Assembly: GCA_015698045.1 (NCBI GenBank)
Contig: BLAL01000160.1
Coordinates: 372,001-436,000 of the forward strand
From: Rhizophagus clarus
Lineage: Eukaryota; Glomeromycota; Glomeromycetes; Glomerales; Glomeraceae
Reading direction: 5' to 3'
Length of the DNA stretch: 64,000 bases
The position numbers and the translations under genes are program-made. Under the pieces are notes generated by a model. That model made no database searches and had not been told where the DNA came from. It worked only from the letters and a program-made list of their open reading frames with translations. Below are positions 12,846-23,465 of the stretch, piece after piece (the first letter of the stretch is position 1; every line of letters starts with the position of its first letter).

Positions 12846-14840
12846 TTTTTTTATTTTTTTTTTTATTTTTTGAAACCAATTACTTTATTAAGTAAATGCC
12901 CTTAGGGCGACGTCAAGAGTACAAAACAGACTAACTATATCGAAACCAACTCCGAGAAAATAGCTAGAATTAAGCAGACTCCAATCCCATCGAAACAGGA
13001 TGACCGGTTGGACCAAAATCCCAATTTCCAATTAAGGAAGAAAATTGTAGCAACCTATCCAACACAGAACCCAACCCAAAAAAAGAAAAAAATAAAACAC
13101 TATATATGACTAAAATTTAGATATTAGAGTTAGCAATAGTTTGACAACATCCATCTTATCGTCAGTCTTCTTGCCCGAGGACTTCTTCTTCTTCTTGTCT
13201 TTTGACTTTTTTGAAGCCTTCGTCTTGTCCTTGTTAGGTTTAGAATTAGCCGAGTGAGTTTTTGAGGAACTAGAATTCTTGGTCTTCTTAGAGGAGTCTT
13301 TACTTTTGGACTTCTTAGTCAAGCCAGAGGAATCCTTGGACTTTATTGTTTGTGAGGCAGTAAGGGGAGCTGAACACCATGGGAGAGAGTAGTCAACATC
13401 GTTGTGATTGAAATTAAATCTGGTTTTCCTACAGATTTCTACATTATCATATTTTTCGAAGAAGACTACAATCGAGGTCTTTCCACCTGTTTCAAAATGT
13501 TTAATTGCTTTGATTGGTAAATGACCAAACATCTCCTGAGAAAGAGCAGTGCGTTCCCATATTGACCAATAACGAGACTCTTGAGGTAAATCATTAAGGT
13601 ATAAGCGAAACTGTTCTCTTTTTTTCCTTTGGTGTAGCGACCAGTTTCCAGGGAACCAACGTACAGATATATCACCAAGGGAGTATTGCCATATCCCCTG
13701 TTCGAAGGAAGTGAGTGTGAAAGTTGAGAGACATATTTTGATTCGAAGCGTTTGGTATTTCCTTTGCTTTTTCACAGTCATCGAGATAGGATCTCCCCAC
13801 ACTTTAAGTTCGGCAAGTATTTTTTTGTGGGACCAACTTGAGGGTACGTCATAAACGAAGATATCCCTAATGTTATTAACTTTTTCATCAGGAATGTTAA
13901 TATCTACGAATATTTTTTCCACCGATTTATCTGTAACCTTCATTTTCTTCTTATTTTTTGGCGTAGTATTACTACTACCAAAAGGTTGCGGAGGTATAGG
14001 TGTATCATCGTTGGCGTTCTCCATGTTTACGTCAATCAATTCCTTATCAGCTGTAGGCGGTCACTGCTCGGGCATAATTGGCGATTTTGAGGAGGTACCA
14101 GGCTGAGATATTCCTATTTCAGGTATTATCGGTGGTATGACTAGGTGTGAGTCACCAGAATTTACCAGATTCTGTATATCACGTGAAATTCCATCTGCAA
14201 CTGGACCGCCCACTTTTTTCTTAAGGTTGGATGATATTTTTTGAAAAAATTCAGGCTGGTGAAGAAAAGCTTCAAAAATCCTTAGGCCTGAGTGTATTAT
14301 CAAAGATACTAGTGTGTTTGGAATGTTCGTTTTGCGTGATATGTCTTTGTATCGTACAGGTTCAGCAGCAGCGCCAAAAGTCTTTATTAACCTTTTGCCT
14401 TGTTCCTGGGCGGTGCCACTGGTAATCTGTTGAAAATTTTCTTCTAACAATTGTAGAACATGCTGTTCAAATTGTATACACCACGACGCTATTTGGGCAT
14501 CCGTTGTTTCTATCGCAGGGACAGCAGGTTGTGGTGGAGATACTGGTTGCTTGTTTTTGTTTTTTTTCTATTTCTTTTTCCTTTTTTTCTTGGACTGAAC
14601 TTTGGACCAAAGAGGTTGAGGAGCGGGAGGCTCACAGCCTCCCTGATAAGAATAAGAAACGATAGAAGAGGACTCTTCAGCTTCAGAAGAAGAGTCGTTG
14701 TCAGTAGGGAGATATTCTTCTTCCATAAAATATTTGTTTTGGCTCAACTCCATAACGTCGTTATTTAATAAAATAAAAAAAAAAAAAAGTTTTGTTTTAA
14801 ATTTTATTATGGTTGTAAACGGAACGGGAAAGAGTTCGTC
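12846..14840 (-). mobile_element. ORF1-only LINE-like retroposon with poly(A) and TSD
   Basis: A perfect 17-bp direct repeat, TAAATTTAATACAATAT, flanks the element at 12829-12845 and 14841-14857. Next to the left copy is a long T-run (12846-12871), the poly(A) tail of a minus-strand insertion. The 5' end lies by 14840, about 90 bp before the first ATG at 14753. TSD length, tail and orientation all fit target-primed reverse transcription. The element carries an RRM-like ORF1 and about 240 bp of 3' UTR but no reverse transcriptase frame. It is therefore a non-autonomous half-LINE or a retroposed mRNA. It is visibly richer in G+C than its surroundings. Confidence 0.8.
13110..14753 (-). pseudogene. 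ORF1-like RRM protein of the retroposon, two in-frame stops
   Basis: One continuous minus-strand frame of 547 codons is broken only by TAG at 14568-14570 and TGA at 14061-14063. Part 1 (61 codons) starts MELSQNKYFMEEEYLP, is acidic/Ser-rich and ends in a Lys run. Part 2 (168 codons) has RYKDISRKTNIPNTL. Part 3 has an RRM-like fold (RDIFVYDVPSSWSHKKIL, later RIKICLSTFTLT and SVRWFPGNW) and a Lys/Ser-rich tail that would bind nucleic acid. This resembles LINE ORF1 proteins, which bind RNA as chaperones. Either the copy is an inactive pseudogene or the stops are read through; the lack of frameshifts makes decay very recent or readthrough possible. Confidence 0.6.
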
Positions 14841-15560
14841 TAAATTTAATACAATATGAGTCTTATTTGTAATTTTACCTATATTATATATTCATTTAAC
14901 TGTAACTTTGATAATTTTATATTTCTTCTGATACTTAATATTCATTTTACATAAAGATCACATTTTCTTTGATATATCTGAAGTCAATAATCTATAAATT
15001 TCTTCATCTGATAAATTCTAAAGTATATTATAAATTGTATATTCATGTATTTTTTTTATATAAGTATCTTTATCTTACCCTGAATTTGGATTAATAGATA
15101 CTGTGATAATTTTATTAATTTTAGATTTCTCTTATTGATCCTTTTTCATTTACTAGATCTTCATCTATCTTACTATTTTCAATTAGTGACTTGATCTTCT
15201 GATTCTTCATTTTTTTTAAATTGAGTAAATTTCTTGTTCGTTCTTTTTTTTTAAGTAATTTTTCAATTTTCTAATTTTTTTGTAAAATAATTTGTTCTTT
15301 AGTCTTCAACTTGACTTTCTTTTTCTTCAGTTGTAACTCTATGTCACAAGATTTTACTATGCCTCATAAAGCCAATTTCAAAAATGATTAGTATTTTGTT
15401 AAAAAAAATAGTCTTTAGTTTCTGTAGAATTTTAGTTTAGAGATTGACTAGAAAGAGTTCTTTTAAGTCAGTCATTTATTACTGTTATTAATTGACATTT
15501 TGTTCATGTAACTAAGCATGAATCTTGAATAATAAGTTGTATAACTATTATGCTAAATTC

Positions 15561-16429
15561 AAGTTTAAGTAACATCATCAATTAAATTGCTATATACTGT
15601 ATATATATTAACTTATACCTGCATATTGTTCATATATTCATAAAGTTACATTTTTCAGATAAGTCCTTTCTTCATATTTGTTGTTATTTGAATAGATCTA
15701 CTAGTATATTTACACATATTATTTGATAGATTTTAAGATTACTGAAATAAAAATCCAACTCAGTGGAGTGGTCTTTGTGATTGGGATATTTTCTTTTTAA
15801 AAAGTTTTCAAAAGCAAATAAACATAGTGCATATCATTCACTTTCTGGTAAATTGAAAGCTTTCATAAACTTATTATCAAAATTTGATTCAGGTTATTAC
15901 TATGCATTTATCATCATGTCATCTCTTAAAGTAATGTCTCATTTTTATTTATCTGCTGTTTATTAAGCCTTTCAATATTATCAATTGTCAATATCCCTGT
16001 AGTCAGATGTCAAATAATTTTATTGCAAATGGTAAGCTAGATATTTGCTGGAAGTGAGTTCTATAATTGTTGTATTTAATAAAGGATAAAAACTATATTC
16101 CTATGACCAAGTATCAAACAATTTTATTGCAAAAGAAAAGCTGGGTATTTGCTAAAAGTAGGTGAAATGCTGGATGTATAATAGTTTTTGCAATTGATAA
16201 TTTGATAACTTGCTATTTACTTACACTATATATTGAATTTGAGTTAACTTCTTATTTGGTTTTAAACAAGGATTGTAAGAATAATCAGGCAAATATTACT
16301 TTGTAGACCAAACATAAAGAAAAATTAACTAAATATCTATTGTTAATCAAATAGATATCATATATATATTCAACTTCTTCTCTCATAGTATTTAAATTAT
16401 TTGATATTTATTATCATACTTGTAAAAAT
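15561..16429. other. AT-rich repeat remnants, no gene seen
   Basis: A diverged direct repeat of about 115 bp is visible: the phrase TCAAATAATTTTATTGCAAA near 16009 recurs as TCAAACAATTTTATTGCAAA near 16114, each followed by a similar GCTxGxTATTTGCT stretch. No coding sequence recognised. Confidence 0.35.
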
Positions 16430-16439
16430 CAGATCTGTA

Positions 16440-16974
16440 TTAAAGGCGCAGCATTTACTAATGACGCGATAGTTTTTAAAAAGCATTTTGAGATGAAGGC
16501 TGAGTAAGTAATATATTAGGAGTCATTTTATTCCTTAATTTTTATATTAACTTATATTTTTTACTTAATAGCAAAGAAAAAAGAACACAAGTATCTCTGC
16601 TAATACAAGCAAAAAAGGTGATTATTTTTAACATGCAATTTACAATAAATAATAAAATATTAACAATTATATATTAACTTATTATCATATTTGCCTTTCT
16701 GACTCATTATTTAGATTAAATTAAGTGGACAACAAATATTATCTCAGCAGGATTTTTATCTAGTGATGATGATTTAGAATATCATTTAACTTTAATTATA
16801 TTTACAAATGAAGAAAAAACAGAAATTGCAAGTGATAAAGCTGGATCTTTTATTGAAAAATTGAAGTATGATTGTAAACTCACTATGTAATATTAAACAG
16901 CCTTTACAGTTTACATAAGTTTTAGATCTTCAGCAATAATTCCAAAGATTATGATAATAACATTGCTTCAGAGG
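16440..16974 (+). pseudogene. Exon-like fragments of an unknown repeat gene
   Basis: Short plus-strand segments read like exons: KGAAFTNDAIVFKKHFEMKA (about 16440-16505), SKEKRTQVSLLIQAKK (about 16570-16618) and a segment with SGQQILSQQDFYLSSDDDLE (about 16720-16870), separated by AT-rich intron-like gaps. The segment is cut by the foldback element at 16975. No family recognised; probably part of a multicopy element. Confidence 0.3.
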
Positions 16975-17455
16975 TAAAGTTGCCTGCCAAAACTAAAGAA
17001 TTTTAATATGTTGAAATTGTCAAAACTATTTTGACATTTTGACATTAAGCTTCCAATTTATCAAAATGCTAAAATAGTTTTGACATATCAAAATTGTTAA
17101 AACTATTTTGACATGTGATATATATAATATATATATATCAAACAGTAATTACTAGTGTTAAATTAATGAAAAAAACTGTTTTGCAACAGTTTTTTAATTA
17201 TTTAATAAAAAATATTGTGAGCCATTTTTTATTTTTTAATTTTTAAGTGAAAAAACCATTTTGCAACAGTTTTCAAATATTTAATAAAAAACATTGTGAA
17301 ATGTTTTTTATTTTTTAATTTTTAAACAAAAAAAAACTGGTTCGCAATGATTTTTCAATTATTTAATAAAAAATGTTGCAATTTGTTTTTTATTTTTTTA
17401 ATTTAGAAAAAAACTATTTCACAACAGTTTTTCAAATATTTAATAAAAAATGTTA

Positions 17456-17627
17456 AGGCAGTGACATATATTAGTTAATATTTTAGGAGGTGGAGGATAA
17501 GCAAAAATCTTAGATTACACAACTTTTAAAAAATATAATTGGTTATATATAATCAAGATATCTTACCTAGGTGTGTGAGATAAGTGCTTATAGTAAAAAA
17601 AATATTAGCTAATATATGTCACTGCCT
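17456..17627. mobile_element. PIF/Harbinger-like MITE A, 172 bp, TTA TSD
   Basis: Inverted ends AGGCAGTGACATATATTAG and CTAATATATGTCACTGCCT, flanked by TTA at 17453-17455 and 17628-17630. A 3-bp TTA/TAA duplication is typical of PIF/Harbinger. It interrupts one unit of the 80-bp array. A second family member lies at 61670-61797. Confidence 0.78.
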
Positions 17628-18292
17628 TTATAAAACATTTTTATTTTTTTAACTTAGAAAAAAAACTATTTCGCAACAATTTTTCAAGTATTTAATAAAA
17701 AATATTGCAAAACGTTTTTTATTTTTGAATTTTTAAACAAAAAAAAACTGTTTTGCAATGGTTTTTCAAGTATTTAATAAAAAATGTTGTGAAACGTTTT
17801 TTATTTTTTAATTTTTAAACAAAAAAAACCATTTCACAACAGTTTTTCAATTATTTAATAAAAAACGTTGCGAAATATTTTTTATTTTTGAATTTTTCAG
17901 CAAAAAAATCCATTTCACAACAGGTTTTCAATTATTTAATAAAAAATGTTGTGAAACATTTTTTATTTTTTAATTTTTAAGTGAAAAAAATCATTTTACA
18001 ACAGTTTTTCAAGTATTTAATAAAAAACATTGTGAAACATTTTTTATTTTTTAATTTTTGAACAAAAAAACCTGTTTCACAACAGTTTTTCAATTATTTA
18101 ATAAAAAATATTGTAAAATGTTTTTTATTTTTTAATTTAGAAAAAAACTGTTTTATAACAGGTTTTCAATTATTTAATAAAAAATGTTGTGAAAGGTTTT
18201 TTATTTTTGAATTTTTAAACAAAAAAAACTGTTTTGCAACAGTTTTTCAAGTATTTAATAAATGACGTTACAAAATATTTTTTATTTTTTAC

Positions 18293-20191
18293 TAGGGGCA
18301 TACCAGAAATCAGCTGATTTAATAGGGAGGTGGGAGTTAACCTAAAAATCAGGTTCTTATGATTAGTTATAAATTATATAATATATATAATATATTGAAT
18401 CTTGCTAATTTGCTCCCTGGGCGAAATCACCCAGGCGATTTCACCTGTAAATAATTTGCCAAAATTCAGGTGATTTACACATATAAAAAATTTTACCCTG
18501 GGTGATTTCACTCATAATTAATTTATGAAATTTGATTGGCTAAAATTTACAATATTACGCATGTAAAGAATCTAATGATCAGCTAATTTTTATTTGAAAA
18601 TTTCCGTTAAATAATTAATCTGACTACAAAAATAATAAAATTTATTTATATATTAAATTATGACTTTATTTATTTAAATACTGTTTATCAAAGTATAATC
18701 TTTAATGTAACTAGTAATGATAATAATTATATAAAAAAAAGTCTAACAATAATGGTAAAAAGAGAGAGAAAAAATGGAAATAATAAAAAAGAATCATTAG
18801 AAAAAAAAAAAAACCAATAGGATGAAATGGTGACATAAAGTATAATTGGAGACAAAGAAAATGATAGGGAACGAAAGAGATAGCAGAAAAAGAAAAGACA
18901 GTGAAAAGATGAGGAAAAGGATGCGATAATAAAAAAGAATAGGATTGAAAACAAAAGGAAATAGGGACGAAGTGAAAGGGGACAAAAACGAAAATAAAAA
19001 GATAATGAGAGGGGACAAAAAACAAAAGGATAATGAGAAGATGACGAACGAAAAGATGATGTGGGTAAAACGATGATGAAAGTGAAATGATGATAAGGGT
19101 AAAACGATGATGAAGGTGAAATGATAATGAGGGTAAAATAATGACAAGGGTGAAACGATGATGAGGACGAAATAATCATGAGAATGAAACGATAATAAGG
19201 ACAAAATGGTGATGAGAACAAAAAAAAGAAAGGGAGTGAAAATGAAAAGAAAAGGGAAACAAATTAACGAAAAGACAAACCATAAAAGAAGAAAAAATAG
19301 AGTTAGTAAATTGAAATATGAAAACAAATTTGAATAAAAATATAGAGAAGAAAAAACCGCCATACTTTGTTCGCAAAACTAAGACTTAAAAAAAGAAAAG
19401 AATTAGAAACAAGAAAACAAAAAAGAGGAAAAAAAAAAGAAGCAATATACTTTAATGCAAAACTGAAAGAAATTAAAGACCTAAAAAGAGAAGAAAAATA
19501 AAAAATGAAAAGAAAAATGAAAATAAAAAAGAAGGAAGAATGAAAAAATGACACTTTTGGCGTGAAACTGAAAGAGCTTAAAAGACCTAAAAGAAGAGGA
19601 AAGGAATTAGAAACAAGAAAGAAAAATGAAAACAAAAGAAGGAAAAAAAGAACATACCTGCATACTTTCGACCAAGTAAAGAGAAGTGAAAGGGATGAAA
19701 AAAAGAAAGGGAGTGAAAAAAAATGAAAAAAAAAGAAGAGGAAGTGAAGAAACAAAAAAAAAATGAAGGGAAGTGAAAAGGAACGAAAAAAAAAATAAAG
19801 AGTGAGCGAAAAACAATAAATAAAAAAACTACAAAAATTAATTGGGTTAAATCACCTATATCGAAATAATAAAATCAATCAGGTGATATCACCCGAGTTA
19901 TATCACCCCCAGTTAAAATTAGTTATAATCTAATATATTATTACTATTTATATATTAAAATAATTTTTTGCAATTATCTTGTCATCTAATAGCTCAATTT
20001 ATCTAAACTTTTTTTATTTTGTAAGGCTTATTAAAAGCTATAAAACAAAAAAATATTTATAAAAATTGGATTATTAGATCACGAGTTAATTATATAAATA
20101 TAATTATATATATTATTATATATTTTTTTAACCAATCAAAATGTGATCAGGTGTAATTGAAGGAAATCAGCTGATTACTGGCACACTCCTA
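18293..20191. mobile_element. Nested TIR element containing a polypurine core
   Basis: Inverted ends TAGGGGCATACCAGAAATCA (18293) and TGATTACTGGCACACTCCTA (ending 20191); both continue into the palindrome AATCAGCTGATT. It splits the 80-bp array between a unit ending TTTTATTTTTTAC and one resuming TTAAAGAAAAAAACTGG. The flanking duplication is short (AC or TA) and ambiguous. Subterminal blocks near 18415-18500 and 19850-19915 repeat GGTGATTTCACC/GGTGATATCACC motifs in inverted orientation. No transposase was recognised. Confidence 0.65.
18720..19830. repeat. About 1.1-kb polypurine (GA-rich) tract
   Basis: The plus strand is almost all A and G for about 1.1 kb, with loose repeats such as GATGATGAGGGTGAAA (19060-19210) and GAAAAGAAAAATGAAA (19390-19750). 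The reverse strand yields long Phe/Ser/Leu-rich open frames that are composition artefacts. Long homopurine tracts can form triplex (H-DNA). Confidence 0.75.
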
Positions 20192-20526
20192 ACTTAAAGA
20201 AAAAAACTGGTTCATAACAGTTCTTCAATTATTTAATAAAAATGTTGTGGAATGTTTCTTATTTTTTAATTTTTATTATAATGAATGAAATCTGTTGTAA
20301 AATATTGTGATGTTTAGTTTTAGCAGTTTTGACAATTTTGATACATCAAAACTATTTTAGTAGTTTCGTATAATTTTGGCAATTTTGACATGTTGAAACT
20401 AGTTTCAACATTTCAATAATTTTAACATATTAAAACTATTTTAGCATTTCAGCATTTTGATGTATTTTAGGTTTTAATATTTTGATATTGACCAATTGAA
20501 TTTTGGCAGGCAACTTTATTCAAAGG

Positions 20527-22172
20527 ATAGTGACAATGATAATTTTTTGATAATAATATTAATACTATGTTATTTGGTATATTTATAAACAAAACAAAAA
20601 AAAATAAGGCTAGTTGGACACTTAAAGATAGATGTAATATTGTTGATATATTAATAATAAAAACAGCAAGTTTTATTTCTAATAAAAGTAAGAAAATAAC
20701 ATCTTATATTTTGAGTACTATCAGGTATGATTTAACACTATTATAATTGATATAATTACTGAGTTGAAAATATTTTTAATCTGAATAGTTTAAATAATAC
20801 AGATTAGGTTTATGTTCAATTGTATTGACATTAAGAGAAAAGTTTATAAACAAATTAATATAAAACTAACTTCTTTTAAAGAAGAAATTAAATCCATTAT
20901 TGATACTATTGAGAAGATTAGTAAATTCTTTTACCCTGTAAGTATATAAAAGTTACTATCATTGTTAATTATTTTGTCATTCTCAGATATGCAATTCATT
21001 CCACTACTTTAAAGCACAGGATTATCATATACGTCGATCTATACCCTAACCCTAATTTTTTGGGATAACTCTAAATTTTGCAGACCAATTATAATAACGA
21101 TCAGTCATTTGACACTATTGTAATACAGTGGTAGTTTTTTACTAGACTTATATCTTTGGTGAGTGGTATTATTATAAAAAAAGAAGTGGTGCACATGTTG
21201 AGTGTTATATTAGGATTTAGGATGTAATCCTTCATTTTTCATATAAAAAATAAAATGTTTCTTGTGAAAAAAAAAAACTCTTGTTATTTTATCAAAATGG
21301 TTCATAAAAGAAGTGAAAATAAATTACAGAAGTGAAAAGATAAATCCTTTTCAAAAAGAAAAAAGGTGAGTGAATACTCGAACCGCCTAGAGTGGTTATT
21401 ACTTGATCTGCCTGTAGTTTTTCAGATTTTTTTTAGATAGATAATTTTTTATAATTTTTCTTTCTTATATATTGTTTTTATTTTTATTTATTTTGGAGGG
21501 TTTTTTTATAAAGGCTTTGTTATGAATTATTGTATTCGGTTGTATATCTGGTTTCTAATTCAGAAAATTAGTTTAGATCGATAAAATAATTGAAAATAAA
21601 AATAAAGGTATAAATTTCAATAAATTATTTAATTTTATTTTTAATTTACTATTACTAACATTTATTTTCAAAATTTCATGTCTAAAATGACAAAAATCAC
21701 TTGCTGTTGATTTATATCAACAAAAATTAAAACAAATAATAGACGTAAAAAAAAAATTAGATAATGAAATTAATAGATGGCAAAAATATAGAAAATAAAT
21801 AAATTTAAATTTTTTTTAACCAATTTTTATTCAATTTTATTCGAGCAAATAAATAAAGCATCATATTTTGATATCTTTACTTTTTTATTACTAATTTGGT
21901 ACTTGTTTCGCAACTATTTTTTTTGAAAATAGCTCCTAGGATACGCGACATGGACGTCAGTACCAATTCGCATCCCAAAAAATGGTTAATGTCCCATACC
22001 TCAGGATGAATATTATCAATTATCATGAAATTTGAAAATTAAGTTTGATAAAATATATTATATACAATATAATTTTTATTATAATAGAATTATTTTATAT
22101 ACTGTATGTAAAATCTTGCAACAAAAAAAAAGAAAAATAAGATAAAAATAATAATTAATAAAAAAAATAAAT
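20527..22172. other. AT-rich DNA, short telomere-like motif, no gene seen
   Basis: CCCTAACCCTAA at 21044-21055 is two copies of the telomeric hexamer complement. Fragments of the repeat-gene type seen at 16440-16974 may resume at about 20600-20940, but frames are broken. Nothing else is supported. Confidence 0.35.
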
Positions 22173-22412
22173 TTAACGATTATTTCTTGAACGAGAGTGA
22201 TATCGTCTATGATAATCTCTCAAATGAAAATGAGAGCGAGAATATAATCATCACCTACAATGATCTCGTAAATAAGATCAAGATCAAGAATGTGATCATC
22301 TACGATGATTTCTTGAAATAGAACGAGAACTATCTCATCTATGATGATGAGATTGAGATCTACTCTCCATCTACTACGCCTATTTCTTCTATATCTTCTA
22401 TAAGCGTACCTA
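22173..22412 (-). pseudogene. Decayed RS-rich tail with six in-frame TGA codons
   Basis: Read on the minus strand from 22370 to 22173, one frame gives Ser/Arg/His-rich sequence (ESRSQSHHHR, RDYHRRYHSRSRNNR) ending in TAA. It is interrupted by six stops, all TGA, every one where Arg (CGA) would fit the RS pattern. Upstream, after an AG acceptor-like site at about 22411, the adjacent frame gives YAYRRYRRNRRSRWR, so a single frameshift near 22365 joins them. Probably the C-terminal part of the Myb/SANT gene next upstream. Confidence 0.5.
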
Positions 22413-22457
22413 AAACAATCTAAAAATAAATGAATAACTAGTTTTATAAAAATTTAA

Positions 22458-22835
22458 TTAAATATGAATATAGTCACCACTTCGAAGCCAAAATTCATCA
22501 CTTAGTTCATTATAAAATTTACGATCATGCCAATTTGGACTTCTTAATTCGTATCCATCTGCATCTGGATCTCTGCTTAGCAGCCTTTTTAAATTTTTGT
22601 AGCTGCGTTTTAGAGAGTACCATTTCACTTGGCACTGTCTAGCCAATATTTCATATTGATAGTGATGACAGATATAATTAGCAATTCGAGTCCAAAGGTC
22701 TGAATGATAAGTATTATCATCAAACAGCTGATGGTGTCTTCGCCTTTGTTCGATCAATGTTAACGTAATATCATCAGGCCACTCTGCAACTGGTTCATGC
22801 GGATTTAGTACTTGGATTACTTGATTATTTGCCAT
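22458..22835 (-). CDS. Myb/SANT-like (trihelix/MADF-type) DNA-binding protein
   Basis: Open frame of 125 codons. Start MANNQVIQVLNPHEPVAEWP. Spaced tryptophans and helices fit a trihelix/MADF domain: WPDDITLTLIEQRRRHH, DLWTRIANYI, RQCQVKWYSLKRSYKNLKR and WHDRKFYNELSDEFW. Such domains occur in transcription factors and as partners of PIF/Harbinger transposases. The frame itself is intact, whereas the RS-rich sequence just downstream (22173-22412) is decayed. If a GTGACT donor near the end is used, the two were one gene. Whether it is still expressed is unknown. Confidence 0.6.
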   Translation of the reverse strand: MANNQVIQVLNPHEPVAEWPDDITLTLIEQRRRHHQLFDDNTYHSDLWTRIANYICHHYQYEILARQCQVKWYSLKRSYKNLKRLLSRDPDADGYELRSPNWHDRKFYNELSDEFWLRSGDYIHI

Positions 22836-23465
22836 TTTTTTTTTAATAAAAATGTTATTAGAATGGTAAGAAAGTTTTAGAATGGGTATTTAAATATATT
22901 TCGCAAATATAACTATATTATCAATTAATGTCTTTTATTCCTTATAATCAGTAATGTATGTAAATTGGATATGCGCAGCGTACATACTCTTAATTCTTTG
23001 CAAATTTCAGCATTTTTCTTAATAGTGCTATTCTTGTCATATAAAGCATGTATGAAATTGATGGGCTGCATTAATGATTTTTATGGATAATGTGTGCTTT
23101 GTATGTATAATAATTTTAATAATTTTTTGAATTACTGAATGTAATGTAATATTTAATTCTATACAATTGTGATTTTCAAAAAAAATTTTCAATGGCAATA
23201 CAATTTGTGTTATAATTTTGCATAATTAAATATTATTCTGCTTTTAATTCGCTTTTAATTCACTTTTAAATCACTTTTAATTCGCTTTTAATCACAAGTT
23301 AATTGGTAGATCTTTTTAATTTAATTTAGAATTGTATATCTGCTGTACAAACTTATTTTTTTAATGCGTAAAAAGATTTTGTTAGTTGTTATGTTACTTT
23401 AATGTCAACTCTAAGCAACAAAGACCTTGTGAACATGAAAATTACCCTATTTCGCCTGAAATAAT

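Larger units (their letters stand above)
11120..15560 (-). pseudogene. Old decayed repeat, split by a younger insertion
   Basis: T/C-rich on the plus strand, so it reads as Lys/Glu-rich on the minus strand, with broken frames and no recognised domain. The best preserved piece is 12065-11748 (105 codons, containing KPWQEKINTLLSDPTFMIYE). Another Lys-rich piece reads near 15120-15340. The young element at 12846-14840 interrupts it and duplicates 17 bp of it, so the older sequence runs continuously from 14858 to 12828 on the minus strand. A T-run at about 11138-11153 could be the poly(A) end of an old minus-strand retrocopy. Identity unknown. Confidence 0.4.
17160..20290. repeat. About 80-bp double-hairpin tandem array (about 13 units)
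   Basis: Each unit contains two short inverted repeats: AAAACTGTT-TYGC-AACAGTTTT, and AATAAAAAAYGTT-GYGA-AAYGTTTTTTATT. They are joined by TCAATTATTTAAT-type and TTTTTAATTTTTAAAC-type spacers. About twelve units lie between 17160 and 18290, and one more follows the nested element at 20194-20290, so the array was continuous before the 18293-20191 insertion. Units differ mostly at CG positions, which appear as TG or CA. Confidence 0.8.
16975..20518. mobile_element. Foldback-like TIR element FB1 with 8-bp TSD
   Basis: The ends are inverted copies: TAAAGTTGCCTGCCAAAACT at 16975 and its mirror ending GGCAGGCAACTTTA at 20518. The flanks TTCAGAGG (16967-16974) and TTCAAAGG (20519-20526) match at 7 of 8 positions. 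The terminal 150-200 bp on each side are rich in the palindromic motif TGTCAAAA-CTA-TTTTGACA and partial copies. The interior is an approximately 80-bp tandem array, interrupted by a 172-bp MITE and a 1.9-kb TIR element. No transposase frame is present, so it is non-autonomous. Its superfamily is open: 8-bp TSDs occur in hAT and P-like elements, and long repeat-filled ends recall Foldback/Galileo. Confidence 0.78.

Noticed and set aside
17160-18292. CRISPR-like array
   Set aside because: Units are contiguous diverged tandem copies without unique spacers, inside a eukaryotic transposable element.
18711-19816. Several long minus-strand open frames rich in Phe, Ser and Leu
   Set aside because: They overlap one another in a homopurine tract; stop codons are rare there only because of base composition. 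No domain or splice logic.
21365-21430. tRNA-like B-box (GGTTCGAGT) on the minus strand
   Set aside because: No acceptor stem, anticodon stem or A-box could be paired; at best a SINE relic.
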